The notes: generated by a model not told the origin, from the sequence alone. A DNA stretch of 64,000 nt from Edaphochlamys debaryana (GCA_016858145.1 JAEHOE010000182.1:62001-126000), one strand, 5' to 3'. Counted from the first letter of the stretch, positions 41,201 to 50,818 are shown. Program-made: numbers and translations.

Positions 41201-42046
41201 TGAGTCACCTCGGCGATCGTCCCATGGCCTTGCGGGCTTAGCATCCCGCCGCCCATCCCTTCGGTCACTGTACCGAGGGGTCGCTTGCGGAGCCTCCGGG
41301 GGCCGGTACGCCTCCCGGGGCTGCGCTGCGCGATAAGACGGCATGTCGCTTGCCGCTCGCTGCTGATACGGCGGGCGGCTGCCCTGGCTACTTGGCTCGT
41401 CCGCAAACCGGACGTGGCCCCTATCCCCTCCCGCCGGCAAGTCTGACACATAAACTGCTGCCTCGATAGCGGCATCTAGGGTGGTTGGTTTGTAGTGGTG
41501 CGTCAACGCGCGCACCTTGTCCGACACACCCCGCAGGAAGTTGTGCATGTGCAGCGGGTCTCGATTGCCATCGATTCCAAGACTGGAAAGGAGGCTTCGA
41601 AAACGGTCGGCGTACTGCCGTACCGTCTCCCCCGCCCTCTGACTCATGCATGCCAACTCCTGATACATCGCCGTTTCCCGAGCTGCAAAGCGTTCGAGAA
41701 AGGCTGCCCTGAACGCCTGCCATGTGGGCAGGGTGTGGGCAACACCACTTTCCCAATTGGTGCCTTCCCTACCAAGGCGGCAACGCGCTACCATCAGCTT
41801 CTGCTCATCGCTCCAGTCTAACGCATCAGCGTAGCGCTCCACCGTATCCAACCATACCCGGGGGTTATCCCGGGGCTCAAACGGCGGCACCGAATTGAGG
41901 GCCGCCGCCGTGATCTTGGGGTGGTCCATGCCCCTCCTCCTTTGCCCTTCGGACTCTTGTATTTTTTTGGTTACTCCCTGGGTGACGCGACACCCAATCC
42001 CACGGACGCGACACAGACGAACAGACTCCGCACCGACGGACCACAA
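35273..42046 (-). CDS. Gypsy-2 gag-protease-RT-RNase H polyprotein
   Basis: A 2257-codon ORF; the gag start is more likely the internal Met of MDHPKITAAAL near 41930. Domains: retrotransposon gag (PRVWLDTVERYADAL ... FLRGVSDKVRALTHHY, about 41430-41880); Pro-rich linker with collagen-like GPRGPMGPPGPP; retropepsin with PAIVDSGASVSLAS near 39890; an accessory region of unknown fold rich in Trp, Glu and Arg (about 37900-39350); RT with SPWSSPILVVRN, MPMGLALSPPIF and the catalytic YMDD near 36510; RNase H-like part with LATDFSSLALSAIL and a terminal HSNADGLSRLP near 35730. It copies element RNA into cDNA. It loses frame before the PHD finger. Confidence 0.88.
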   Translation of the reverse strand: MWSVGAESVRLCRVRGIGCRVTQGVTKKIQESEGQRRRGMDHPKITAAALNSVPPFEPRDNPRVWLDTVERYADALDWSDEQKLMVARCRLGREGTNWESGVAHTLPTWQAFRAAFLERFAARETAMYQELACMSQRAGETVRQYADRFRSLLSSLGIDGNRDPLHMHNFLRGVSDKVRALTHHYKPTTLDAAIEAAVYVSDLPAGGDRGHVRFADEPSSQGSRPPYQQRAASDMPSYRAAQPREAYRPPEAPQATPRYSDRRDGRRDAKPARPWDDRRGDSRGREQARTPHLSRAQASNQSSRPKEADSEMERLRQGFENLALTVKRLEEGRERQVNTASVPAAAHYPQPGAYAPPAPPPIYYVERRDPSTYMVDAGGQWSQQGTGAEVYNYQPRPDYSAVRHGYPPEEIYVKRVGEFEDMSLPRKRVPIPLERFATAGPRGPMGPPGPPRRDPMEVDRPSDMPGGPPPGPKPVAPPRAATPAPVPAWPPSRSAAPPPPGDWPGEPTRRPGPSGPLGRTPSPARPAMGRDIERRSGSAPRGGRTEAPRDGGPDGRRPWRPRAPGEPSHRTDPVPSAAAQEATAQIASDVMAKVTRFTIPLGTALTVDPAAVLTKVGSKLLGIARVHARGDKPSGLGPAERAVSMVEECNDEGAGLDTEVQPDEAWSMDLERAGQACAFPTALATQTLPAPGPRFQVCRCNILVADAEGEWTPVPAIVDSGASVSLASRVTLRALRLTGAIQDTEVAFFNADGNRTKAGGKIPSLLTSSGDMKLPIDVYVSNSLGFGLLLGCDWLASARATICYDRQVLEYTNDENQRSSIKITFLRTQTPPALAWEQASDESDAETYVVAQPEDAGAPVIKGQEEEPAKTTTCAETPSGNIVSDSPHSPPPYEAGAMPRGSDIHLPDTLPPIRAATIEAWIGGSPAVWSLEAEWDMRMMYWMVSVPLWAPHRDWNTNECLHVALVVRSAWSHFEEARLLREDEPYPLPGEDWRGRYRLRDAYHLGEADLDSVGSWLSPPHYTEVRGTELWFILLETCGVEEAPASPPECRYWHLEWDEGREDMLSDMRRQLLRHAKALVLLETTQLRKSPGAVGPWDDIPEGAWTPEVEYCRLWYHAAPKWAGYRSWSREDRCELVTLLLTARQWLELARAESEEPSSHLPGRDVAGRRRLEAWYAAAEAQFREIANWLLPPEAEQGGPDSANLMRRLALSCGAVWNPEGATAERFEHFPAELQVRAMRRRRGQLLTGLQPLLRGEVAAGGASGTQPARAGPGSGSSATTLQAAAGSTSEATPLVCMADAPPEEEELTVWESVDLSGVPWSEGWGANGEPMETLSPLLTQEGSEVDGGSPLSARTPADPSDWGGRYEPWDPEVDPAWWSEEDERILAADQQRGKQSGRRKRPTPGLATGAGKDPVTGPSDTPEAAPSPARKEGPTGEAAKTARSPARDPDGWQEAVPTLVETEGQTCAAAALESALGRADCFLTEYALAAEEWGWPSKALKATDEGERSGAEGGAARSVAPPQAALSNAQPWLDAAWDGTEAWRQAGGAVYEEACRDAEDMPVGRPIERPPYEAVRDLSPGQHLALAAEFERRTFVLRENAEPDAEKRDMLTACVNPELPAEQRRKLVDVIVERHDMFARDNRELGRTNWVALTIDTGDHPPIFVPSYRLGHAEREVADREIAQMFADGIIEPANSPWSSPILVVRNASGKSRLLIDLRRLNGVCKPVRYPIGCLRDILDSVTPPVGRQSIMSSWDLRSGFYAIPILDEASRDKTAFHTMNACFRFKRMPMGLALSPPIFAALMRRVLAPILLGGVPHKTHAHSHVNQLPSDYDPERDRCAVVYMDDIQVVSPDFESHLRHCRMLLQLLRLSGMRCSATKCVLGRRKLVFLGHMLDGEKGTIGPNPRNVAAIEAFPAPRTLRQVRAFLGMVTFYRCMIERMSEKAAPLFALLRKDAPWRWGSAEEGAYLTLRHALTSYPVVRAPDFSRDFWLATDFSSLALSAILQQKDDQGNFYVIQYASKRLTPSEGSVSSALGEVMAAVYGVRYFRPYLYGTHFYLLTDSMAVRYIRSAGASDLTGRLARMAFKLMPYNFTVVHTPGHKHSNADGLSRLPPAPGEEDEGGGEERASGLEEGAITFPAALAADVSPFAMMRRGHELWGAEPQVAEVYMSDGMWESTVDDRTPPTAQKTATAATPPSALGRVKWGHTGGSRAHLNEAARPQERQSHPCPLWRKRRKRRCCWGWAPSDSRVPQPVS

Positions 42047-42751
42047 GATATCGAAACCGCGCCGTCAGACACCGCACCAACGGACAGACTGCTCCTTTTC
42101 GTAGGAGCGCGCGACACACACACACACACACACACACCTAACTAAGTCAGCGGGGGGCCTTTGCGCGCCTCTCCCCTTCCCGGCGGACGCTGGAACGTCC
42201 TTACAAGGGGTCTAGCCCCGCTCTCCTTGTATTGTTAAGGGGTTTGTGGTCTCCCCCCGGCCCCACAGGCAGGCCTTTACCGGGCCACACGAGGACCTCC
42301 CTCGGCAAAGCCGAGTTTCAGTGGCTCTTCGACGCAGTCGTTCGTAAGCCTACCACGGACACTCTCTTTCCAGGAGAGGCCCTTGTGCTGCCTCGTCCAG
42401 AGGGCTTACGCAGCCAATGGCGTTACGAAACGTGCGGACCACGAACGGAACCCGGCAGGGCGTAAGGGACGAATCCCCTCACCACACGGTCCGAGCCGTC
42501 GGCCTGCCCAGCAGGCGTACCCTGTAACCCGGTTTTGGTCCCTGATCGAAACCCAAATCCCTCGGCCTTCCTCCCGCTCACAGACCTTGGCCGTTAACCT
42601 TCCCAGACCCGGCTTACTTCTTGGATCTTGAGTGCTTGGAGGTCTTGAGGTCTTGGATGCTGAGGCTGACTGAAAGCTGCTGGTAACCCGGAACGCCTGC
42701 GGTTCACGCAGGGCTTACTTCCGTTGCCTTCCTTCGTGGGCCACTACTAAC
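42047..42751 (-). other. Gypsy-2 leader with CA microsatellite
   Basis: Untranslated leader between primer-binding site and gag ORF. It includes a CA-repeat (42114-42138) and no open frame with coding bias. Confidence 0.5.
42114..42138. repeat. CA dinucleotide microsatellite
   Basis: About 12 CA units in the leader of Gypsy-2. Confidence 0.95.
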
Positions 42752-42768
42752 GCCCAGCTGAGGCGCCA
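42752..42768 (-). other. Primer-binding site of Gypsy-2
   Basis: On the minus strand TGGCGCCTCAGCTGGGC lies a few bases after the presumed LTR end and about 700 bases before gag. It begins TGG, as expected for pairing with the CCA end of a tRNA. The matching tRNA was not identified. Confidence 0.55.
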
Positions 42769-42773
42769 AATTC

Positions 42774-43110
42774 GTGGGGACGAGAGGAAGGACGGCGCGG
42801 GAGCTGCCCCGGCCGTGAAGAGGCCCACCAGGACTGGTGCCCTGAGGTTGGGTTTTCCCGATTCAACCGCCCCTTGACTGGGTGGTTCGGGCTGGGTTTC
42901 GGTCTTCCCACAAAAGGGTCTGACTTCCCCAGGCGTGCAGCAGTAGGACGGGAGAAACGCCCGTTAACCGCTGATACGAAACTCTGGAATCCAAGCACAG
43001 CGGCGGCAGTTGACGCCTCCGCTAACCACCAGCGAGGGGCGCCGACGGTACGACGGCGACCACCTCGATTGAGATCCGGATTGCGGTACCGATCAGAGGT
43101 CCCGCTACCA
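42774..43110 (-). repeat. Presumed 5' LTR of Gypsy-2
   Basis: The region between the primer-binding site and the sharp edge of the 2.84-kb repeat (43111). On the minus strand it starts TGGTAGCGGG and ends near CGTCCCCA. No second copy exists in the window, so the LTR call rests only on position and on the primer-binding site. Confidence 0.45.
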
Positions 43111-45951
43111 CTTTCGCGTGAGCGACGCGCCAACACGTCAACCCAAAATTTTTTATTCCTGGGTCACACGACGTGTAAGCCACGCGCCACGACTTGTCCC
43201 TAGGACCGAACTGATGGACACGCTGTATCACGTCCGAGCACGTTCGGCCACCGACGAGATTCTATGCGCAGCGGATTGGTCTCCCGTGCAGCCCTAGATG
43301 GCGGCTGCCGGGGGAGGGCACACAGGTGCTCTGTGGTGCTCCTCAAAGGGTGCGGCTCATGACTTCCGGACCCTCCTCGCGCCCCTTCAATGCGGACGCG
43401 GAACTTGAGTGGTGCCCACGCAAGGACGGCCAAGAGGGGCCGAACAGGCGGGCTCCAACCACTACTGCTGCAGCGCCTTGGAAGGGCGCTCTCTCACGTG
43501 GGCTGGCTGCTCCTAGCGCTGGCTTCCACCGCCTCACGTGGCTCGCTCCTGCTCACAGGAGCACAGGGCCTGGACAGGGGCCCGCGGCTCTCTCACAGCA
43601 CTTTCTTCCTCTGGCCGCTCCGGATGTGGGTGGCTGCCCCTCAGAGAGGAGGTGGCTTACGCGCTTCAACCCAATCGACAAGTAAGGTGGGTGGCTGCCT
43701 CACACGGAGGGCTTAGGCGCTTCAACCCACGAGGCTGGACCTCCACGTAAGGGCGGATCTCGTCGCCCAGGTCGGAGCCTTACTGCCACCACGCGTCCAA
43801 TCAGTGCTCCCGCCGGAGGGTCGCTCGGTCGCCTCTGATAGGCCGGCACGGCACTAGTCCGGGGGCGTAACGCGGGGGATCTGGACGTCACACGCGGTTC
43901 ACTCCAAGCTCGAGCCTCCTCCGACCGCGGATATCGCTGTGCTGAGGGCGGCCGCCTCCCCCTCTGGGAGGGCTTATGCGCTTCAACCCTCGCCTGGCGG
44001 GACGATGCCTCTGTCCGGAGGGCTTACACGTTACTCCCGCGACAGTGTGGGCCGCTGCCCCCTGGCGGGGTCTTAGGCATTCGACGCTGCCTCCAACACG
44101 GGAGGGCTTAGGCGCTCACCCACTCGTGGACCGCTGCCTTCCTGGCGAAGGGCTTAGGCGTCAGCCGCCGCCTCGGCCCAGCAGGGGCTCGAGGGCTTAT
44201 GCGTAATCCACGAACGTAGACTCACAGGTAGTCGTGACGGCTGGGACGGGAGAGACGGCTGTCGGCTGAGGCTGAGCGTTGTCGGCTGACCTACCTAGAC
44301 CTAGTGTACGGTATGTAAGTGCAGCAGACCTAAATGATGCTCAGGGGCTCAGGACTCAAGGGTCTGGTGACACGTCCGTGGTATGTTTACAGGTGGTAGT
44401 GGAAGAATAGCAGCATTGCTTTCTGGGTGTAGGTGTCTGGTGGATCTCTCCCCTGTCAGTGACGCTGACGGGGTATTTGTTGCCCTAGCGAAATCTAGCC
44501 GTACACAGGGCCTGCGGGGCCTCGGCCAGATGCTAACAGCTCCGACGCCGCTACCCCGGGTCCAGAGCTTCTAACCGCACAAACCGTCCTCCTGCGAGGG
44601 CGATACGGCAATGTCAAGGATACCCTACTAAGGCAACCCCGAGCCGGCCCCTGCTGGGGCCGTCGGTGTCTGCTCCCGGCTTCACCAGCGGCCCATGCGT
44701 AGTAGGTACGTGTCAGCGCAGCCTGCCTGGGCCCTAACTCCTCGTCAGGCAGATCAATCCCGCCCCTAACTTCGCTCTCTCGCCACGCTATGTGACCTGC
44801 TGCCGCTGCCTCTTGGGCAGGCCCCCATCTCAGCCCCTGCGGTTCCACCCTCAGGCCGTGGGGGTTTCCCTCCATCTTCCCGCGCCCACCTTCCACGCCA
44901 GCGTGGTGGGCGCCCAACTTGCTATCCTCCTGGATTAATTCCAAGCACGCCACCCAGCCCTCAGGCTGGGTGGTCGTCATCGCTCGCCGCTCGTCGTGCC
45001 CGGGTGCTGGCTGCGGTATGGTCCTGCCTCGTGTGACGGGACCTGCACGGGCCCGACACGCCTTCCCGGCCATCCCGCCACACGTCGGGTGCCTGCGTAC
45101 AATCACCCATTGTGGGAACAGGCATTCCGTTCACTTGTGCCTTGTGGCCTTGAGTGCCATGTACCATGTCCCGCCGGGCCGCTCGGCACGAGTCCCAGGG
45201 TTATGCCCGCCCTTGGACTGGAATACTCCACTCTCATTAACGTGGCGCAGCAGTTCCCGCGGATATGGCCTCCTGGAAACTGGCGCCATCCTGTCGCGGA
45301 CTGCCCCCAGCCCTACCTTCACGGGCCGCTAGTGCCCTCTCCGTAAGCTCCTGGCATGCTGCTACCGGTGTTCGGTCCGGTAGCCCAAAGCGCTGTTGCC
45401 GACGGACAAAGTCGCCTCGTCAACCTTTCCGGGCCCAGCCGTTCCTCCTAGTCTCAGGCCGCGACCTATGCGTAGGTTATGCATCCTGAGAGCTAATAAA
45501 TGGGAGCTCGTGGACGACTCCCGTTTCCGAAGTCCAATTGCGCGCTATGTATAGGCGGACCGCGTCCCTCGCACTTGTGGGAAGTGTGGAGCGGCTTCAT
45601 AGGATTCGGGCTGTGTGCCCGCGCCTGCGCCTTCCGGCTTCGGCGCTTGCGTCCGCGTGTCGTTGTACATACACGCGCGTCTGGCACCGTCCTCGGCCCC
45701 CTCCCGATCAGCACGGGTCCCCTTCTTGATACCTGGACCTTCAGCCTGGACCCTTCTTCCAACATCGCCGATAACCTTGCGCGCCCTTTTTCTTGCTTAA
45801 GGCGGGCCGCCGATACCACGTCACACACATGGGAAGCGTGCGGCCCTAGTGGTCCTGCCCGGCTTTGACATCCCGTCCATGCTTCCGACAACTCGTCGCT
45901 CGTGCGACAACGTGTGCCAACACCCCGCGCAGGTGCCCCACGCTTGAGCGT
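43111..45951. mobile_element. 2.84-kb non-coding repeat element, copy B
   Basis: Second copy of the element at 16817-19521, longer by 134 bases at 44111-44244. Its ends match copy A exactly (CTTTCGCGTGAGCG at the start, GCTTGAGCGT at the end). No target duplication is seen: the left neighbour is the presumed LTR of the second Gypsy element and the right neighbour is kinase sequence. Either one flank was rearranged or the insertion is older. Confidence 0.62.
43645..44210. repeat. Degenerate motif array GGAGGGCTTANGCGCTTCAACCC (copy B)
   Basis: Counterpart of 17350-17815, with additional units near 44150 and 44190 inside the 134-base segment missing from copy A. Loss or gain by slippage between units explains the length difference. 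Confidence 0.6.
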
Positions 45952-45995
45952 TACACAGCCGTACTCACGTGTACAGCCGCCCTAGGGCTAGGTCG

Positions 45996-46322
45996 TCAGG
46001 GCAAGGGCGCGGCCGCCGTCCCCCTGAGCTGCCTCAGCTGCAGCTGGCAGATCCCCACCACCTCGGCCGTGGTGGGGCGGTCCCGGGGGCAGAGGGACCA
46101 GCACCGCTGCGCCAGGGCCCTGAGGGGGAGGGCGCGCGCAGGACGAAGGACGGATGGAGACCGGGTATTGGCGGCTGTAGGCCGGGGGGCGGACGGGTGC
46201 AAGGGCTCGGTGCAAGGGCCCGGGCTACTCCATTCCCGAGCGCACTTGTACTCCGGGGGCACGGGCAGGTCCGGAGGGAAGACGGGCCGCAGACCCGCTG
46301 CCACGGCCCTCGGAATGGCCAC
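45996..46322 (-). pseudogene. Last two exons of a TKL-type protein kinase
   Basis: Exon 46246-46322 reads IPRAVAAGLRPVFPPDLPVP and, after a 126-base GT-AG intron, exon 45996-46119 continues EYK-ALAQRCWSLCPRDRPT and EVV, then a stop. The pattern GLRPxFP ... RCWxxxPxxRPT ... EVV is the kinase C-lobe (helices G to I) of TKL/plant receptor-like kinases. The intron phases agree. The acceptor of the first exon directly abuts the ATT-repeat tail of a non-LTR fragment, which separates it from the kinase exons at 48230-48471. Whether splicing across the insertion survives is unknown. Confidence 0.68.
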
Positions 46323-46326
46323 CTGC

Positions 46327-47312
46327 AATAATAATAATGATGGTAAGAGGCCCCCAGCGGGGAGCGTGTGTTAAGGGGGCGGATGTGTATGAGGGGCTAA
46401 GGCCTCCACACCCACCACCACCCGCCGATGCGGGGGTGGCGAGCGTGGGCTAGCCCACACCCCCGCGGTCCAGGTTTTTCTCTCGTCTTCGCCGCATGGT
46501 CGAGATGTAGTCCATGTACTCCACTGCGACCAGGTGGAGCTGTGCGCAGACGTGCCCTGCGAGCAGGGCCCCGAGGTCCTGTAGGAGGCTGCGTGCCTCG
46601 CAGCCCAGGATTCCAGCAAAACCCAGGGTCACAATGGTTGAACGGTCGTACACAACCTGCCATCCTGCGGCGGTCAAGAGCTGCGCCAGGTGGCGATGCT
46701 GCTCTGTTTTCTCGGGGATCTTGGCTGCGTGGTTAAGGTCTGAGGTGCACCCCACTTCAATGATGTAGACTTTGTGCTTTCGGCCCCCCTCGGAGGTGGT
46801 TGGGGGCGTGGTCCCGCGGGGGAGCGTGGGGATGAACAGGATGTCGTGGCCTAGTCTGTCCCTTTCGGCCTCGCTGACTTGCCCTTCTGCAAACATCCAC
46901 GCAGGTGGGCGGTTTTCGGGCGCGTAGCTCGGCGCATCTGCGGCGGAGGTGGCATCCATGGCCATAAAGCCGTTGCCCTGCCTGCCGTACGCCAGGGCCT
47001 TGGCAATGAGCTGTATGTGCGGCCTTGTTATGGCGCTTGATGTATAGGCAACGCATCTCTTGGTCGTGGCAGCCGCCATCGATGTGCGGTGCGGAGTCCG
47101 GGTGCCCGCAGAGCGGGCAGGGGGCGGTTTCGCCAGGGCCCAGTAGCCTGCAGCGGCCACCGGAGAGGGTGCGGCCACACTTGCCTGCCGTGGTGGCGTT
47201 CCAGACCTGCCCGTACAGGGCGTACAGCAGTCGACGGATGGTGATGGTCCTCCTGTGTGAGCTGGGGGTAGGGCCTGCGGCCCCGCCCCGCCACCAGCTC
47301 CCACGCCACCTA
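46327..47312 (-). mobile_element. 5'-truncated non-LTR retrotransposon with ATT tail (copy 3)
   Basis: Same fragment as 6054-7010, with its full 3' end: after the stop at 46450 the minus strand runs through a GC-rich hairpin-like 3' UTR into an ATT-repeat tail (46327-46339). It carries the same frame break between the zinc-knuckle part and the nuclease part. The tail abuts the splice acceptor of a kinase exon, so the element probably landed in a kinase intron. Confidence 0.72.
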
Positions 47313-49678
47313 CCACGCCCAGAGCAAACACGTCCACCGAGGAGTGCAGGCGGGCGTCTGGGGGCGGGGGCGCGAAAGAGGGAGAGGTGGCATCAGGGGA
47401 AGGGGGCGAGGGGCAGCGCTGAGGTAGGGAAGTGAGGCAAGGACCGGAGCTACGGGCGGGGGGAGAGCCGAGGGCGGAAGGGGAGCCGGGTCATTGTGAG
47501 AGAGTCCGGCTCTCACAGTGGTCTTCAGGGCAGAGGAAGATATAGTCCAAGCCGTCGCATGGCGTGGGTGAGTTTGGTGATGGAACGAGCGGCGCTCGCT
47601 GGCGGTCGACTGGGGGTACACCGTAGCTTGTACCTGTAAACCCCAAATTATCACTCACTGCGGTGGTAGGCCTCGGGTGCCATGCGGGTCACGCTGTACG
47701 GCAATGGGGCAGAGGCAGGACGGCAACGGGGCAGAGGGGCAGTGGGGTGGGAATGAACCCTCGCTTTACGAGCACAGGCGGACGGACCAGCAGACGATGG
47801 CCCCGCACGAGACCCTCGCGACCCGAGTCTCCAAGGGAGCTTCTTGAAACTTCAAGGGAGCTTCTTGCTCTTCCAACAACAGTATTGGGCCAATACGATT
47901 GGCCACCCAGCTAGCTGTAAGCAGCTGTAGGCCCACCCTTGCCCCCACCACACGCCTCGACGGGGTAGGCGCAGAGCTGCAGTGTGACCGGCGCGGGGGC
48001 CCCGTCCTCAGGTCTCCCCGGGGACTCGGGGCCGGAGGGCGCCCACTCCTGCAGGCGTCAGGGCAGCGACAGGGAGCAGGGGCCTTGTTTGGTGAGGGCA
48101 TTTTTTACAGTAGCGCACAGGCCGATGCAGCGCCCGACAGGCTGCTCGCTTTGTCGACTCGGATACCCAGAACTCGCAACACCCAAATAATCCAGCAAAT
48201 TCGCCAGCAGCCCCATCCCGCTCTCTCACCTCGACGTCCAGGGGCAGAACGAAGCCAAAGCCTGCGCCGAGGGACAGCTCGCGGGCATTCGTACGTACGG
48301 CAGATGAGGGGCGCACGTGTACTGATATCCCACACGTACAGCAGTCGCCCCACACCATGAGTCCATGACCACAGCCGCCTTGCAGCTTCGAGCGCCAACC
48401 AGCCAGTTTGCAGGTCCAGCCGCGGGGGTCCTCGCGGCACGACACTAGTAGGCAGTTGGCGGGCTTGATATCTGGGGGACGGGGAGCAGCGGGTGTGTTC
48501 AGGTAGTTCAGGGCTGCTTGTGTAAGCCAGAGAAACAGGGCGCGGCGGAGAGCCAGCCAGCCTTGGATGCGGAACCGAAAGCCCGAGAACCCGAACGAAG
48601 CCTGAAGCCTGCCCGAAGCCCCTTGGCCCCCGCCGCCCGCTCCGCAGCGCTGATCACCACGTGGCGCAGCCAGGGCGCAACCAGCCGCAGCCGCTGCCGC
48701 AGGCGCACGCCCGGGCCGTCGCCACCCCCATCGCCGCCAGCACCGCCGCCGCCGGCCCCAGTGCCAGCACCGTGGGCTGTGGTGGTGCCGTGGCGGGTAC
48801 TGTGGTGGTGGTCACGAGTATGGCTATCTGAGTTGTGGTTGCCTGGGCCAGGACCCTTGTGATTTCCGTGCTGAGCATGACGATCGTTGTGGCTGGATGA
48901 GGGGTTGAGGGGATGGGTAGACCGGGAGCTCCAAGCGCACTCCCGGTACAGAAGCGAGGGATCATCAGGGGGGGTGGCGGAGGGGTTCGTGGCGTGGGTC
49001 GAGATGGCCGGGTGGCCGAGGTTGGAGGTGGTGTGGCGGCGCGGCGGCGACCCGGCCGCTCCGGACCCGCCAGAGGCTGACGTGGCAGCGCGCGAAGATC
49101 CGGGCCCAGGCCCAGGCCTAGCGGCGGGCCCAGAGGGATGACTGAAGGAGGCGGCTGCCGCCGCCGCCACGGCCGCCGCCGCCAGGGCCTCAAAAGCACC
49201 GCCGAATGAGATCTTCGCGAGGCCGCTGGCACTGGGGTTTCCCGACGTCGGGCCTACGGATACGGCCAGCTCCGAGCCCGCCCCGACGCTGGTGGCGGCG
49301 GAGCCAAGCTCAGCAGCGCTCTGGCTAACCCGCATCCCCGACGCCACGCCGGCTGCCGTACGACGATGCAGCAGCACCGACGGCAGCGGCGGCAGCACCT
49401 GCGCGTGGTGGGCTGGCGGCGGCGCCGCCAGAGGTTCGGTGCCGGCCGCCGCCGCCGCGGCGGCGGCGGCAGCGGCGGCAGCCGCCGCCACTGCGACCTG
49501 GAGTTGAGCTGGGTCCATGCCTGCTAGCTCCCGGCTGGGGTGGTGGCTGTGGAAGGCCCGCGCCCCCGGGACCCCGCCCCCGCCCGTCCATCCCTGCACC
49601 GCCCGAGCAATGCCAGAGGCAGCGCTGGAGGCACTGTCTCGCTCTGCAGCGCCGCCTGCCCATGCCCACCGCCTCCGC
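46345..49678. repeat. Third, partial copy of the segmental duplication
   Basis: This matches 6054-9376 at a constant offset of about 40302, with scattered single-base differences, including a one-base shorter G run near 47360 and substitutions near 48920 and 48970. Unlike copy 2, its left side continues into real kinase C-lobe exons (45996-46322), so this locus keeps ancestral flanking sequence on that side. On the right the match stops abruptly at 49678 and KDZ transposase sequence follows. Confidence 0.93.
48230..49599 (-). pseudogene. Membrane kinase-like gene, central exons (copy 3)
   Basis: Counterparts of the copy 2 exons: catalytic-loop exon 48400-48471 (DIKPANCLL) and exon 48230-48261 (GFGFVLPLD), with poly-Ala/Gly-rich coding-like sequence up to about 49599. 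The 5' part with the transmembrane exon is missing because homology stops at 49678. This is the only copy still followed on the same strand by kinase C-lobe exons (45996-46322), so it is probably the remnant of the original locus. Confidence 0.42.
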
Positions 49679-49825
49679 TGGCTTGGTCGGCCGGCCCGTC
49701 AGGCCAGAGCCACAGCCCGAAGCGGCCGCCGCCACAGGCTGTGCGGCTGCGGCTGCCCCGCGTTCCCCACGGCCCAGCGCCCCCGCGTCCGCTGGCTCCG
49801 TCGGCCGGCCCGTCAGGCCAGAGCC
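49674..49825. repeat. Imperfect 38-bp direct repeat next to the duplication edge
   Basis: TCCGCTGGCT followed by CGGCCGGCCCGTCAGGCC occurs at 49674-49711 and again at 49788-49825 (spacing 114). The first unit begins within the last bases of the third duplication copy, so the breakpoint lies in or beside a repeat. Confidence 0.75.
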
Positions 49826-49844
49826 AGAGCCGGCCGCCCGTGGC

Positions 49845-50818
49845 TGTACTGTGGCTGAGCAGCCGCAGCACGGACACGAGTTCAGGGAACCAGAGGGCCA
49901 CCCACTGATACGCTCGGGGAAGTCAGCGCACAGCCCCTGGAGGTAGTGGTACGCTAAGAGGACGGGTCGCAGCCTCTTCCGTAAAGTCGTGGCGGGCAGG
50001 CGTGCCGGGAGTGAAGCGCTGTTCTGCTCCCAGTTTGAGAGCAGGCCAGCACAGAAGCGGTCTGCGCTTATGTGCCGCGTAAAGCGCTCCAGCACGTCAA
50101 ACTGCTGGGGCAGCGTCTGATGCCACCACAGAGCAACGTACGAGTCCTTGCTGCTTGGCAGGGTCAGGCCCAGCGCCGTGTCCGGGAGGCAGTCGACAGC
50201 GCACGGCGGCACGGAGAAGTACTGCCTGCATTCGCTGCACCAACGCCGAGGTACCTTGACCTCTACGGGCTGGTCCCAGGTGATGATGATGACTTCGCGG
50301 CTGAGGGCGGCAGCAGGGCTCCCGTGCCGGTGGCACGTTGGGCACTCAACATGTTCGGCCGCCGCTTGGACCGTGCGACACATGGCAGCCCGCTGCTCGG
50401 CCAGTAGAGCAGCTCTAGCTATGTGTGCGGCATAGTAGAAGTGGAGGTAGGCACCGGCGAGAGCCGGGTCGTAAGGCAGGCCGTGGTCGCTCATGTCCTC
50501 CTCCTCGTCGTCGCTGAGTTGGGCCGCCAGGCCCTCCAGATCACTGGCTGCCGAGCACCAGTCGTCGTCATCGTTGTCATCCTCGTCATAGCGCCACCCA
50601 GTCCCGTAGTCATCGTCACAAGCGGGCAAGCCAGTCCCGCCCAGAGGCTTCTGCTTGTGCCGTTTATCGTGCGCTCGAGCTGCTGCCCTCACATGTCCGG
50701 CGAGCTTGTGACTAGCCAGGCCCTGAGCCAGGCCAGGCTTTGTAAGTCTGCCCTTCTTCTTATCGCGCTCCCTCTTCTTCCTTTGCTGAGCACTCTTATG
50801 GGCAAGCGCCTTGCCCAT
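49845..50818 (-). pseudogene. N-terminal part of a KDZ (Zisupton-type) transposase
   Basis: The minus ORF starts at 50818 with a Lys/Arg-rich segment (QQRKKRERDKKKGR) and an acidic stretch, then CPTCHRHG ... VPRRWCSECRQYFSVPP, the CxC zinc cluster found upstream of KDZ transposase domains, then LWWHQTLPQQFDVLERF ... FCAGLL ... LLAYHYLQGLCADF and NSCPCCG. The catalytic D-D-E part of the family should follow but is absent: near 49845 the sequence turns into unrelated Ala/Gly-rich text, and past 49678 it is the third copy of the duplication. The frame stays open to 49325, giving a chimeric 497-codon ORF. The element is truncated and cannot transpose itself. Confidence 0.75.

Larger units (their letters stand above)
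32704..43110 (-). mobile_element. Gypsy-2: nearly complete LTR retrotransposon, lacking the 3' LTR
   Basis: Minus-strand order: presumed 5' LTR (42774-43110), primer-binding site (42752-42768), leader, gag-protease-accessory-RT-RNase H ORF (35273-42046), PHD-integrase ORF (33260-35065) and integrase C-terminal ORF (32704-33246). Gag to integrase order with RT before integrase is Gypsy/Metaviridae type. At least two frame breaks (about 35050 and 33275) separate the ORFs. No copy of the right-hand LTR is present at the left end, so that end is truncated or rearranged. Confidence 0.8.

Noticed and set aside
15174..46327. A single large TIR-type DNA transposon with ends at 46327 and 15174
   Set aside because: The inverted sequences at these points end in ATT tails and carry a non-LTR endonuclease 3' region, so they are two inverted 3' ends of a retroelement, not transposon termini.
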